Positions 54,850-64,000 of a stretch of 64,000 nt of DNA are shown here, piece after piece. Positions within the stretch are counted from its first letter, which is position 1; every line of letters begins with the position of its first letter. Source of the DNA: Dugong dugon. Lineage: Eukaryota > Chordata > Mammalia > Sirenia > Dugongidae. The notes under the pieces are model-generated. The model saw only the letters and a list, made by a program, of their open reading frames with translations. It was not told the DNA's origin and made no database searches. The translations under genes and the position numbers were made by a program. The stretch covers positions 6,907,128-6,971,127 of the forward strand of contig CM057481.1 of NCBI GenBank assembly GCA_030035585.1, in the 5' to 3' direction.

Positions 54850-56685
54850 CATGCTCAGCATTTCTCAAGCTGAAAGAGCTAAAGAAAAAATTCAAGCCTC
54901 AAACTGCAATATTGAAGGATTCTTTGGGCAGAATATTGAACTACGTAGGAAACATCAAAAGAAGACGGAAAGAATACAGAGTCACTGTACCAAAAAGAAT
55001 GGTCGATATTCAGCCATTTCAGGAGGTAGCATATAATCAAGAACCGATGGTACTGAAGGAAGAAGTCCAAGCTGCACTGAAGGTATTGGTGAGAAACAAG
55101 GTCCCAGGAATTGACGGAATACCAATTGAGATGTTTCAACAAACAGATGCAGCACTGAGAGCGCTCACTAGTCTATGCTAAGAGATTTGGAAGCCAGCTA
55201 CCTGGTCAACTGTCTGGAAAAGATCCATATTTCTGCCCATCACAAAGAAAGATATGCAGAAATGATCTAACAATGTCATTAATATCACACTCCAGTAAAA
55301 TTTTGCTGAAGATAATTCAAAAATGATTGCAACAGTGCATCGACAGAGAACTGCCAGAAATTCAAGCTGGATTCAGAAGAGGACTTGGAATGAAGGGTAT
55401 CATTGCTGATGTCAGATGGATCTTGGCTGAAAGCAGAGAATGCCAGAAAGATGTTAACCTGTATTCTATTGACTATGCAAAGGCATTCGACTGTGTGGAT
55501 CATGACAAATAATGGATAACGTTGCAAAGAATGAAAATTCCGGAACAGTTAATTGTGCTCATGTGGAACCTGTACATAGACCAAAAGGCAGTGATTTGAA
55601 GACAGCAAGGAGATTCTGCGTGGTTTACATTAAGATCAGGAAAAGTGTGTGCCAGAGTTGTATCCTTTCACCATACTTATTCAGTCTGTATGCTGAGCAA
55701 ATAATCTGAGAAGCAGGACTATATGAAGAGGAAAGTGGCATCAACGTTGGAGAAAGACTCATTAACAACCTGCAATATGCAGATGACACAACCTTGTTGG
55801 CTAAAAGTGAAGAGGACTTGAAGCACTTACTGATGAAGATGAAAGACCACAGCCTTCAGCATAGATTACATCTCAACATAAAGAAAACAAAAATCCTCAC
55901 GACTGGACCAATAAACAACATCATGATAAACCCAGAAAATATTGAAGTTGTCAAAGATTTCATTTTACTTGGATCCATAATCAACGCCCATGAAAGCAGT
56001 AGTTAAAAAATCAAATAATGCATTACATTGGGCAAATCTGCTGCAAACAACCTCTTTATTTATTTATTGTTAATTTGAATTTTGTTCTACATTTTTCTGC
56101 CACTCTGTCTGGGATCCTCTATTGTGATCCCTGCTACAGCACTCAGTGTTGGTAACTGGGCACCAAAAGGATCTCTTTAAAGTGTTAAAAAGCAAAGATA
56201 TCACCTTGAGGACTAAGGTGTACCTGACCCAAGCCATGGTAATTTCAGTTGCCTCATATGCATGCAAAAGTTGGACAATGAATGAGGAAGACCAAAGGCG
56301 AGTTGACACCTTTGAATTACGGTGTTAACGAAGAATATCGAATATACCATGAACTGCCAGAAAAATGAACAAATCTGTCTTGAAAGAAGTACAGCCAAAA
56401 TCCTCCTTAGAAGTGAGGATGGTGAGACTTCATCTCACCTACCTTGGGCATGTTATCAGGAGGGACCAGTCCCTGGAGAAGGACATTACACTTTGTAAAG
56501 TAGAGGGTCAGGAAAAAAGAGGAAGACCCTCAATGAGGTGGATCGGACACAGTGGCTGTAACAATGGGCTCAAGCATAACAAAGATTCTGAGGATTGCCC
56601 AGGTCCAGGCAGTGTTTCGTTCTGTTGTACGTAGGGTCGCTATGAATTGGAGCCAATTTGACGGTATCTAACAAGAGCATATTTC
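54850..56685 (+). mobile_element. RTE LINE, longest copy in the window, RT domain present
   Basis: About 1.8 kb of sense RTE. The linker and RT start (54912-55181) encode NKVPGIDGIPIEMF. The RT core has ELPEIQAGFRRG and DYAKAFDCVDHDK (55327-55512). The catalytic YADDTTL lies near 55776-55797 and DFILLGSIINAHESSS at 55950-56006. The C-terminus has RRDQSLEKDITLCKVEGQ (56365-56634). It ends in the RTE tail near 56685. The endonuclease is missing. Stops and frame changes break the RT into several ORFs, so it is dead. An L1 piece lies inside at 56056-56163. Confidence 0.92.
56056..56163 (-). mobile_element. L1 3' UTR piece inside the RTE
   Basis: The sequence tttgttctacatttttctgc, cactctgtctgggatcctct and tgtgatccctgctacagcac is antisense to the L1 3' UTR seen near 8385-8470. 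RTE sequence stops at aacctcttta just before it and resumes with gatctctttaaagtg after it. The shared ctcttta may be a short TSD. The piece is internal to the L1 3' UTR and has no obvious A-tail. Confidence 0.7.
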
Positions 56686-56767
56686 ATCTGCACATATACA
56701 ACACATAGAATATTTACACATACATGATATTGGAAAATAGCCAAAAGTTCTGAAGTCAGGGAAGTCT

Positions 56768-56985
56768 GTGCTACAGAGTGTTTAAGAGCCTGGAGTTGAC
56801 ATTGAGACAACCTGCGCAAGGAGTCCCCTTCCATGATGTATTCGTTTGTGGCTTTAACAAGAACTTAAATCTTTCCCGGGTCTCAGTTTCCTTACCTGTA
56901 AAGTGGAGCTAATGATATATGCCTCATTTTATGAAAAATGAATCAAACTGTTCATGACAAATGTCTGGCACAGTACTGGAAACGA
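56768..56985 (+). mobile_element. MIR SINE, diverged
   Basis: Blocks gagcctggagttgacattga, ggtctcagtttccttacctg, taaagtggagctaatgatat and tgtctggcacagtactgg. Confidence 0.65.
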
Positions 56986-57991
56986 ATCCAGTGTTGAAAA
57001 AAGTGGGAGGTATTGTCACTTGTGTTATTATCGATGGGGCAAGAAGATGGGTGGTTTGCCATCATTATCCATTCTCCACACAAAAGTGTATTAAAATGAC
57101 TATCATGGACTTAATGTTCCCAGGAAATTGGAGAGAGCACACTGGCCACTCCTATGCTAACTCATTAATCTGAGCTGATGACTGGGGTGCCTTCCGTATC
57201 AGACGCGACAGTGCTGCCGCTGCTTTTAACTATTGACTTGTCAGAGTAAGGGAGCAGGGCTTTTACAACTTGAAAATTGCGACTCGCATCAGTCTGCATT
57301 TCCACAGGCTGGATGGAGGGGCTGCTAAATCCACAAGCAGAGAGATTCCATGCTGTCTCCCCAGCTCATAGCATAATGCCTAGAGCATCATAGGTGCTTA
57401 GTTAAAGTAATACCATCAAATTAATGTTCAGAGTACCTTAAAATAGCGGGAATGTGTGATGATATCATCTTTCCTCTTTGACAAATGATTTTTTTGTAAA
57501 ATCAGAACCTTTTTATTGGTCTCGCAATGGATGTACCGAGAGAAGTAGGACTATTGAGGAAAGAAAAAAAGTAAAATTCTTGAGAATGTATTTCCCATTG
57601 AAGATGCTCATTTAGTGTAGATCTGTTTGTAGCACACTGTTTCAGTGCTCAGCGACTGACAAGAACAGGAAGACGTTTCTGATACATTCTGAATCCATTC
57701 TTCTGGGAGATTGACGGAACAGAGAGCTCAGAGTAACCCTGGGAGAAGTACCGCCACGTCATCTGCAGGAGGCACGTTTATACACCCCTTTGGGAACATC
57801 TCAGTTAGCTAGCAAAAAGGGGTCTGTGCAAAAGGTCCAGGATTGCAAATGCCTGCAAACAAGGAGTATTGTTTTTATTAAATGCTTCTTTGAAATGTGA
57901 GTTTTTTTTTCAAAAAGCTAAATAAAATATTCTTCAGAATTGGGAATAAGAATTAGAAAGGATAGATAGAAGATCTTCTGGAAAACTTTTT
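56986..57991. other. Single-copy DNA, no gene seen
   Basis: No gene was recognised. A weak MIR/L2-like tip (agcataatgcctagagcatc) lies at 57365-57410. Confidence 0.4.
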
Positions 57992-57999
57992 TTGAATGA

Positions 58000-58488
58000 T
58001 TTTTTTTTCTTTTTTTATTGTACTTTAGATGGAGGTTTACAGAACAAATAGTTTCTCTTTAGACAGTGAGTACATGTATTGTTTGATGACATTGGTTAAC
58101 AGCCCCACGACATGTCAACACTCTCCCTTCTCGACCTTGGAGAACCTTTTTTTTGGTGAAAATACACATAGCCAAAGTTACACCATTTCGAAAGTTTCTA
58201 CGTGTACAATTCAGTGACATCGATTACATTTTTCCAGTTGTGCTGCTATTCTCACTATCCTTTTCCAAATTATTCCATCGCCATTATCTTCAACTCACTG
58301 TCCCCTAGGCTTCCCATCAAACCTTTTGAGTTGCTGTTGTCAATTTGATCTCACATAGATAATTCTTTTTTTTTTTTTTTGTACCTTAGATGAAGGTTTA
58401 CAGAACAAAGTAGTTTCTCATTAAACAGTTAGTACACATATTGCCCTATGAAAATGGTTAACAGCCCCACTACCTGTCAACGCTGTCC
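58000..58488 (-). mobile_element. L1 3' end with a compound 3' UTR, second copy
   Basis: Minus-strand copy with the same order as 42722-43224. From the element's own 5' side: L1 tail (about 58381-58488), A-run (58365-58380), 220-bp middle with the old L1 signature (58141-58363), second L1 tail (58018-58140), A-tail. The flanking ttgaatga at 57992-57999 and 58489-58496 fits a TSD. The middle segment is close to the other copy, for example the complement of gatctcacatagataattct. Confidence 0.85.
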
Positions 58489-58605
58489 TTGAATGAATTT
58501 TTGATGAGCGATGAATAATTCTTGTTTCCTAACCTGTCCTTCCCTCAACCTTTGTCCCAAACAAATGTACTGTGGAAAGATTTAAAGGGGCCAATTCATG
58601 TACTG

Positions 58606-59015
58606 ATAAATGTTGTCGCTGGGTGCTGTAGAGTTGATTCCAACTCATAGCGACCCCATGTGACAGAGTAGGACTTCCCCAAAGGGTTTTCTAGGCTGTA
58701 ATCTTTACAGAGGAGCCCTGGTGGTGAAGTGTTTAAGAGCTCAGGCTGCTAACCAAAAGCTTGGCTGTTTGAATCCACCAGCTGCTCCTGGAAACCCTAT
58801 GTGGCAGTTCTTCTCTGTCCTATAGGGTCACTATGAGTCAGCATTAACTAGATGGCATTGGGTTTGGTTTTGGTTTTGTGAATTGTCATACACTTGTATG
58901 TTTTTTAAATCTTTACCGAAGCAGATCACCGCGTCTTTCTCTCAAGTTGCCGCTGGGTGGGTTGGAAACCACCAACCTGTCACTTAGCAGCAACCGCTTA
59001 GTCGTTGTGCCATGA
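58606..59015 (-). mobile_element. Older AfroSINE, split by a younger AfroSINE
   Basis: Antisense intermediate-class copy in two parts. 58606-58708 has tgtagagttgattccaactc and gacagagtaggacttcccca. 58916-59015 has agcagatcaccgcgtctttc, aagttgccgctgggtgggtt and cgcttagtcgttgtgcca. The insert is 58709-58907. Confidence 0.85.
58709..58907 (+). mobile_element. Younger AfroSINE inside an older one
   Basis: Sense short-class copy from aggagccctggtggtgaagt to the tail gagtcagcattaactagatg and a G/T-rich end. Flanked by aatctttac at 58700-58708 and 58908-58916, a perfect 9-bp repeat from the older SINE. The last 30-40 bases (tgtcatacacttgtatg) are not typical tail. Confidence 0.9.
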
Positions 59016-60337
59016 GAGATACTTACTGATAAATAGAACTGCTCTATAATCGGGGAAGTAATGACAGAAAATAATGGAAAGCCAAGTTTCTTCTGTGGTG
59101 TCCTGAGGGGTCCTCACTTTGTGTCCTTGCCCCATGATATCCTTGTGAACATTTCCTCTCCATCCTCACTCTGGTCATTTCTGGGTTGATAGAACTGGGG
59201 TTTCTTAGACCGACTGAGATGCCTGGAACTAATAAAGACCATAAATTGAAGGAAAGTTCTAATCCAGTGCCCCTTGCCTTCTTCATTCACCTAAAGATAA
59301 ATAGGTCTGTGGCTAATTAACTTAAAGTTTATTTGAAAGGCTTGATTCCATCACCACTCTTCAGGGCATTACTATACTTTGACACTTCCCTGAAGTGTAA
59401 GTCATTAGTGTCTGAAAGAAGTCATTGGCCAAGAAGGGAAACATAAAAGGCAAAATAAAAGGAGGATCCAAGTATTTCTGGGCTGGTATTCCTCTTCTCC
59501 TCTTAGCTCATCAGCGAGGCAGTGAATGACCCCTGGATGCATTAGGAATGCCCCATGATACTGATGAAAGTAGTTGGGTCTGCAGTCTTCTTCCTGTGAG
59601 GTCACGTCAGGGGTCACAGCGTAAGTTGCTAATAGGATGGCTAAGGTTTGGAGGTGGGACATGTAAACGTATTGCGTGCACAGGCACGTTGTGTTTTGTG
59701 ACTTAAATTTAAAGGCAGCGGGGGATCCTCTATTTGGAAAAATCCTTCAGGAAATGTGTTTTGGATATACAGTTGATACCACAACTTGTCTCCTTTGTAA
59801 CACCCGCTTCCTCCTTTTAGGAGAGCCATGGGCTTGATATTGCGAGTTACTAATTCATTTTGAGGTCCTATGGTGGTTCATTCCCTGCCCAGATTTACAC
59901 TCAAGGAGTACAGCTCAGCTGCTCAATGTTAATTAACAGGAAATCCAGTCTGTACTTGAACCTCAGAAAAAGGGAAGCCAATTCATTTTTCCAGTCCCTG
60001 ACATTTTTGTGTCCTGGAGCTGCTCCTGAACTCTTCATATGCCAACTCTCCAAACCCTCTCTCTAGTTCTTGTCTGGCCCAGCTTTTCTTCTTTTTTGCT
60101 TCCTCTCTCCCAGCCCCAAATCTTACTCAGCCTCTCCAGTTCTTTTCTCAGTCCAGGCCACTCACAACTGATTTCCCAGACTGTGAAGCACAAGAGAGGC
60201 AGGAACAATGCCTGGGAGAGAGGATGGTGAGAGGGTGAATGTGAGGATGATGGGGGACAGTCACATTGAATGAACTGGGACTCTGTTATGCCCATACTAA
60301 CTGTAACCTGGTTATGTTATGAAGAAGGAAAACCAAG
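59016..60337. other. Long single-copy stretch, no gene seen
   Basis: About 1.3 kb without a recognised repeat. ORFs of 62-86 codons on both strands lack domains. A candidate for conserved noncoding DNA only by absence of repeats. Confidence 0.45.
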
Positions 60338-60750
60338 AAAGAAGGAAATTAGCATTTATTAGGTGCCTCCAATTTTTTGGGTGCTAACTTTGGTATCATG
60401 CTTCCATATACCATCTAGCAAATTACCAGTGGTTGTAGATAAACGTTTCTTTGGCGATTATTATTGGAGGTGTTTTTGCTCACCATTGTGTTTTTATGCT
60501 GTGCTATGCCTGGCATATATTCGATTCTCCATAAAAATGTAGAGACAAAATTAAAGAGTGAATAGAGCAGTGACTTTCTGGGCAAACCTGGAAAATTTTT
60601 ATCATCCCTTCCACCACGTCCATGAGGATGCTTAGACTCTGAGAGGTTAAATCCTTTGCCACGTTGTTGATACAGGTCAAAAGCAGCAGACCTAATGTTT
60701 TCTTCCCAGTATATTTGGTTCTGAGATCTTTCCACTAGATTGCATTGCTT
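60338..60750 (-). mobile_element. MIR SINE in two parts
   Basis: Antisense MIR: left 60338-60412 (ttagcatttattaggtgcct), right 60600-60750 (gactctgagaggttaaatcc, tttccactagattgcattgc). The 190 bases between them hold an L2-like tip (gctatgcctggcatatattc). Confidence 0.55.
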
Positions 60751-61287
60751 GAGACGACCATGTTCCATCATCATTTTCCCCTTGTAAGAGTGTTGTGTTC
60801 ACCAAGCAAACACTTGTTAGGGCTATATTTTGCTGTTGTTGCTACTAAAAAATTCGTATTATAACACCAGGGTTGAGGGAGGAGAGAAGACTAATATTGG
60901 AGTTAGAACCTTTTCACGCACATTGAAAGTGAGACATTTAATGTGACTTCATACACAGAAGATCTTGGATTAGTGATGAACCAGCCCTCAATTATCTGAG
61001 CACTAATTAGCCGCTGTTTTGGTTATCTGCATTCTTCAGCGTCTCTTGCTCCATCACATAGGCTGGTGGAAGTGTAGGGAGTTAGACAGCATCTCAAGCC
61101 CTAGCTTTTAAACTTAATCTGTTTTTTAGTAACAGAGCCTTTGATCAAACACAATCTTCTGCCAAAGGACGATGTATAAAACAGATCAAAGTGGAGCTGC
61201 TTGAAGGAAGGGAGTAAAGGGCCTAGAGCTGTGCCATCTCTGCCACCTCCTCAGATTCTCACAATGTCTAAGATTTTTCGTAACAGA
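60751..61287. other. Single-copy DNA, no gene seen
   Basis: No repeat or gene was recognised. Confidence 0.4.
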
Positions 61288-61445
61288 ATTTAGCATTGAC
61301 TAACCTGGATGATCGTTCTTAATTTTATAGTTAAGGAAACCAGGTCCAGTGAGGCTAAATATTGTGTGCAAGGTCACAAAAGTCTCAGCAACCTAGGGAG
61401 GTTGAGACCCCGGGTCACACCATGTTATATTGTGCCACTAAACAG
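61288..61445 (-). mobile_element. MIR SINE fragment
   Basis: Antisense MIR: tttatagttaaggaaaccag, gtccagtgaggctaaatatt, gtgcaaggtcacaaaagtct. Confidence 0.65.
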
Positions 61446-61469
61446 CCACGTGACAACCAGGATAGTAAC

Positions 61470-61690
61470 CAAACCAAAAAAAAAAAAAAAAAAAAAACCA
61501 TTGCTGTTGAGTCCATTCCAACTCATGGCAAGTCCACATGTTTTCAAATAGAAGTCCGTAGAGTTTTCAATGGCTGTGATCTTAAGGAAGTAGATTGTAA
61601 GGCCTTTCTTCCACAACACTGCTGGGTGGGTTCAAACCACCAACCTTTCAGCTAACAGGCAAGAGCAAATTGTTTATGCCACCCAGAGAC
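61470..61690 (-). mobile_element. AfroSINE, intermediate class, perfect 13-bp TSD
   Basis: Antisense copy with an A-run at 61477-61497, then ttgctgttgagtccattcca, the class mark aggaagtagattgtaaggcc, ctgctgggtgggttcaaacc and a head complement ending gccacccagagac. Flanked by ccaggatagtaac at 61457-61469 and 61691-61703. Confidence 0.92.
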
Positions 61691-61699
61691 CCAGGATAG

Positions 61700-61930
61700 T
61701 AACAGCAAGCCCTTACTGAACATTTACTATGGCTTGGGTGCTGTGCTAAGAGCTTTACACCCAGTAACTTGGTAAATCTATGTAATAACCCAGTGAAAGG
61801 GGTGCTATTATTGTCCTCACTCTATGGTTGGAAAACAGACACAGGGTGATTAATCATGCTTACCTAAAGTCACACAGCCAGGAAGCAGGGTATTGCCAGA
61901 GCCCAGAGCCATGCTCGTAATGTTTCTCCT
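61700..61930 (-). mobile_element. MIR SINE
   Basis: Antisense MIR: ccttactgaacatttactat, ggtgctgtgctaagagcttt, gtaataacccagtgaaaggg, acctaaagtcacacagccag and ccagagcccagagccatgct. Well preserved. Confidence 0.85.
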
Positions 61931-62462
61931 TCCTCACTCAGCATGGCTTCTTTTTCATGAATTTAGGTAATCTGAGCAGTTGTTTTGGTATGTTCTTCCC
62001 ACCTCGAGTCCTTGCCATGCACAGTGGACTGGTGGTTTCCAGAATCCTTCCCTCAGTTTCATACGTGTTTTTCTACATGCAGGTGCCACAGAAAGGTCAC
62101 CCAGGATTGCCTGTTGTATGAGTCTTAGTATTCCAGCCGGAGCTCTACTCTCCTCTCTCTCTGAATAGATTGACACATGCCTGCCTTCCACCTTACTGCA
62201 TCACTCAGTCGTGGTGTAATACCCTGGTTAAGAATCACTGCCCTGGAGGACTTTAGCTACAAACAGCATGATTAAAAGTGATTTAAAGTTTCACAGAATT
62301 CATGTAACAGGCCTTCTAGGCAGGCGAGAGAATAGCCCTGCATCTGTCCACACTTAGAGGCTGTTTCAGGCAGCAGAAGTTAACCTATATTATCCTAAAG
62401 TAGAATTTTTCAAACTATGTTTGTCACAGTCTTCAGCCTACTTGACACAATTGACCCCTCCC
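61931..62462. other. Single-copy DNA, no gene seen
   Basis: No repeat was recognised with confidence. Confidence 0.4.
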
Positions 62463-62475
62463 TTCTTCTGGAAAC

Positions 62476-62634
62476 CCTGGTGGTGTAGCGGTTAAGAGTC
62501 CAGCTGCTCACCAAAAGGTTGGCAGTTCAAATCCACCAGTTGCGCCTTGGAAACCCTATGGGGCAGTTCTACTATGCCCTGTAGGGTCGCTATGAGTTGG
62601 AATCGACTCGACGGCAATGGGTTTGGTTTTGGTT
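62476..62634 (+). mobile_element. AfroSINE, short class, perfect 13-bp TSD
   Basis: Well-preserved copy from cctggtggtgtagcggttaa to gagttggaatcgactcgacg and a ggtttggtttt end. Flanked by ttcttctggaaac at 62463-62475 and 62635-62647. It is among the youngest-looking SINEs in the window. Confidence 0.95.
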
Positions 62635-62733
62635 TTCTTCTGGAAACAGACTTTTCTCCTGACCTTCCGGTCACCCCCTCTTCCTCGTGTTTTTCTATTT
62701 CCCAGCAACTTCTTTTCAGTCTCCTTTATAAAG

Positions 62734-62881
62734 CCGTTGCCACTGAGTCCATTCCGACTCATAGGGACCCTACAGGACAGAGTAGAACTGCCCCATAGGG
62801 TTTCCGAGGAGCGCCTGGTGAATTCGAAATGCTCACCTTTTGGTTAGCAGCTGTAGGACTTAACCACTGTGCCACCAGTGT
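62734..62881 (-). mobile_element. AfroSINE, short class
   Basis: Antisense copy: gttgccactgagtccattcc, agagtagaactgccccatag, ttttggttagcagctgtagg and cttaaccactgtgccaccag. It faces the copy at 62476 across about 100 bases. Confidence 0.92.
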
Positions 62882-63772
62882 TCTAACGTCTCGTTTATAG
62901 TCAGCTTCAAGTCTACCACAAAACGTTGGCATTCCTCAGGGCTCCATCCTAGATTCCCTCCTCTTCTCACAGCTGCCTCAGAGAATGTCTTTGCTGTTCT
63001 GGGGCCACCAGTGAACAGGCTAGTTATTAGAATGCATGTCCTGTGCAGGAAGAGATTTTGATTTCGCTTGTTCTTTGCTGTGTCTTCAGTGCCTAGTATA
63101 GTACTTGGCTTATAGTAGATACCTAGGAAGTATTTGCTGAATGAATGGTCAGTCGCTCTTGAGCTGATTCACCTTTGAAGCTTTTTTAATTTTCTACTTA
63201 ATAGACGTTCTAGGAAAATTCCAAAAAAGAACCTAAGTGGCCCAAGGAAATAATTGCAAACACATCTCTAACAGATATTATCAGGGCTAATTATTCAAAG
63301 CAAAGCATCACGTTCCTGTTTAAGCCACTGGTACTCCAGAGAAAGTCGTAAAGTATTTGAATTATAATTGATGTTGGGAGCTTACTGCTTTACTTTTCAT
63401 ACTAGTCCTAGTCCAAGTTAGTATCTTCTAGGATGGAAATTCTGTTCAAAGCATGAAGGTTTAAGTAAATAAATGATTATTTTTCTCAATTACATTTGTA
63501 AGCCTCAAACAGACATTGGAATTTGGCTGTTACTCTTTCACTGCGGATAGTACGGTTTGTTGTTTTTCTGAAGGTAGGTGACCCACGTGCGTAGGTATAG
63601 AAATTGGATTTTCCAAACATAAGGCCACATCCAAACTTGTCCCATCCCGTCTGCTCTGTTTACAGTGTCAGAGGCGAGGTTTGTGTTCTCGCCCTTGAAC
63701 CTGAGCGCAACTCTGTAAGAGCCTTGACAGATAGAATGTGGCAGAATTCACTTTTGTTTTTGGTTTGGTTTT
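62882..63772. other. Single-copy DNA with an L2 tip
   Basis: No gene was recognised. A sense L2 3' tip (agtgcctagtatagtacttg, tatttgctgaatgaatgg) lies at about 63050-63150. Confidence 0.45.
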
Positions 63773-64000
63773 TTGTGTTAAAATATATATATAAAAAAAC
63801 GTGCCACTGTAACCATTTTGAAGTGTACAATTCAGTGATGTTAATTATAGTCACCGTGTTTGGCAGCCGTCACCATTATCCACCTCCAAAAGGTTTTCCT
63901 CAACCCGAACAGAAACTCAGCACCCTTTGCAATTACTCACCAATCCCTCCTCCCTGCAGCCCCCGGTAACCGCGAATAAACTTTAGTCTCTATTCATTTG
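63773..64000 (-). mobile_element. L1M-type 3' region cut by the window edge
   Basis: Antisense old L1 3' UTR pattern: ccattttgaagtgtacaatt, gccgtcaccattatccacct, cctccctgcagcccccggta and ctttagtctctattcatttg. It runs off the right edge of the window. Confidence 0.7.

Noticed and set aside
54912-55181. 89-codon ORF as a small host protein
   Set aside because: It matches the RTE linker and RT start (PGIDGIPIEMF).
1-64000. CRISPR array, operon or bacterial features
   Set aside because: No regularly spaced direct repeats or operon-like coding. The content is plainly mammalian.

Overview
This window looks like non-coding DNA of a mammalian nuclear genome, from an afrotherian and most likely an elephant or close relative. 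The clade is given away by its repeats: about 22 AfroSINE copies (consensus-like head gagccctggtggcacag, tail ending tcgactcgacggcaa), several RTE LINE copies whose 3' end resembles the AfroSINE tail, and a lineage-specific L1 3' UTR. The usual old eutherian repeats (MIR, L2, MER5-like hAT, MaLR/ERVL-type LTRs, old L1M) lie underneath. The clade call rests on remembered repeat families, not on a database search.

No protein-coding host gene, rRNA, tRNA or CRISPR array could be supported. The longest ORFs are 131-163 codons. Some fall inside L1 (8017-8508, 45203-45643) and the rest have no recognisable domain. The block is best read as intergenic or intronic.

Layout. 1-7.2 kb: L2 and MIR debris, two AfroSINEs (one inside a MIR), and three fossil LTRs (one carrying an AfroSINE). 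7.9-10.4 kb: a 5'-truncated L1 with clear target-site duplications (TSDs) and an AfroSINE inside its ORF2. 12-17.5 kb: L2, MIR and an old L1 split by an RTE. 20-23.1 kb: a palindromic hAT-like element with a perfect 8-bp TSD, then a long AfroSINE and a MIR. 24-33.8 kb: MIRs, L2, RTE pieces, an old L1, an LTR and long AfroSINEs. 34.5-43.3 kb: AfroSINEs, an RTE tail, L1 3' ends, and a fairly repeat-poor stretch at about 38.7-42.2 kb. 43.5-50.5 kb: a dense retroelement cluster (RTE, L1 ORF2, RTE, L2, L1, hAT). 54.8-56.7 kb: the longest RTE copy, with a recognisable reverse transcriptase. 58-64 kb: a second copy of a compound L1 3' end, a SINE-in-SINE nest, MIRs, an inverted SINE pair and an L1 cut by the window edge.

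The elements are linked by mechanism. The AfroSINEs share their tail with the RTE, which suggests RTE machinery copies them. The L1 insertions have A-tails and 11-14 bp TSDs. The nesting gives an order: MIR and L2 oldest, then L1M, hAT and LTRs, then RTE and AfroSINE, with lineage L1 among the youngest. The least familiar items are the palindromic hAT-like element at 20986-21349 and a compound L1 3' end found at two distant places (42401-43224 and 58000-58488).
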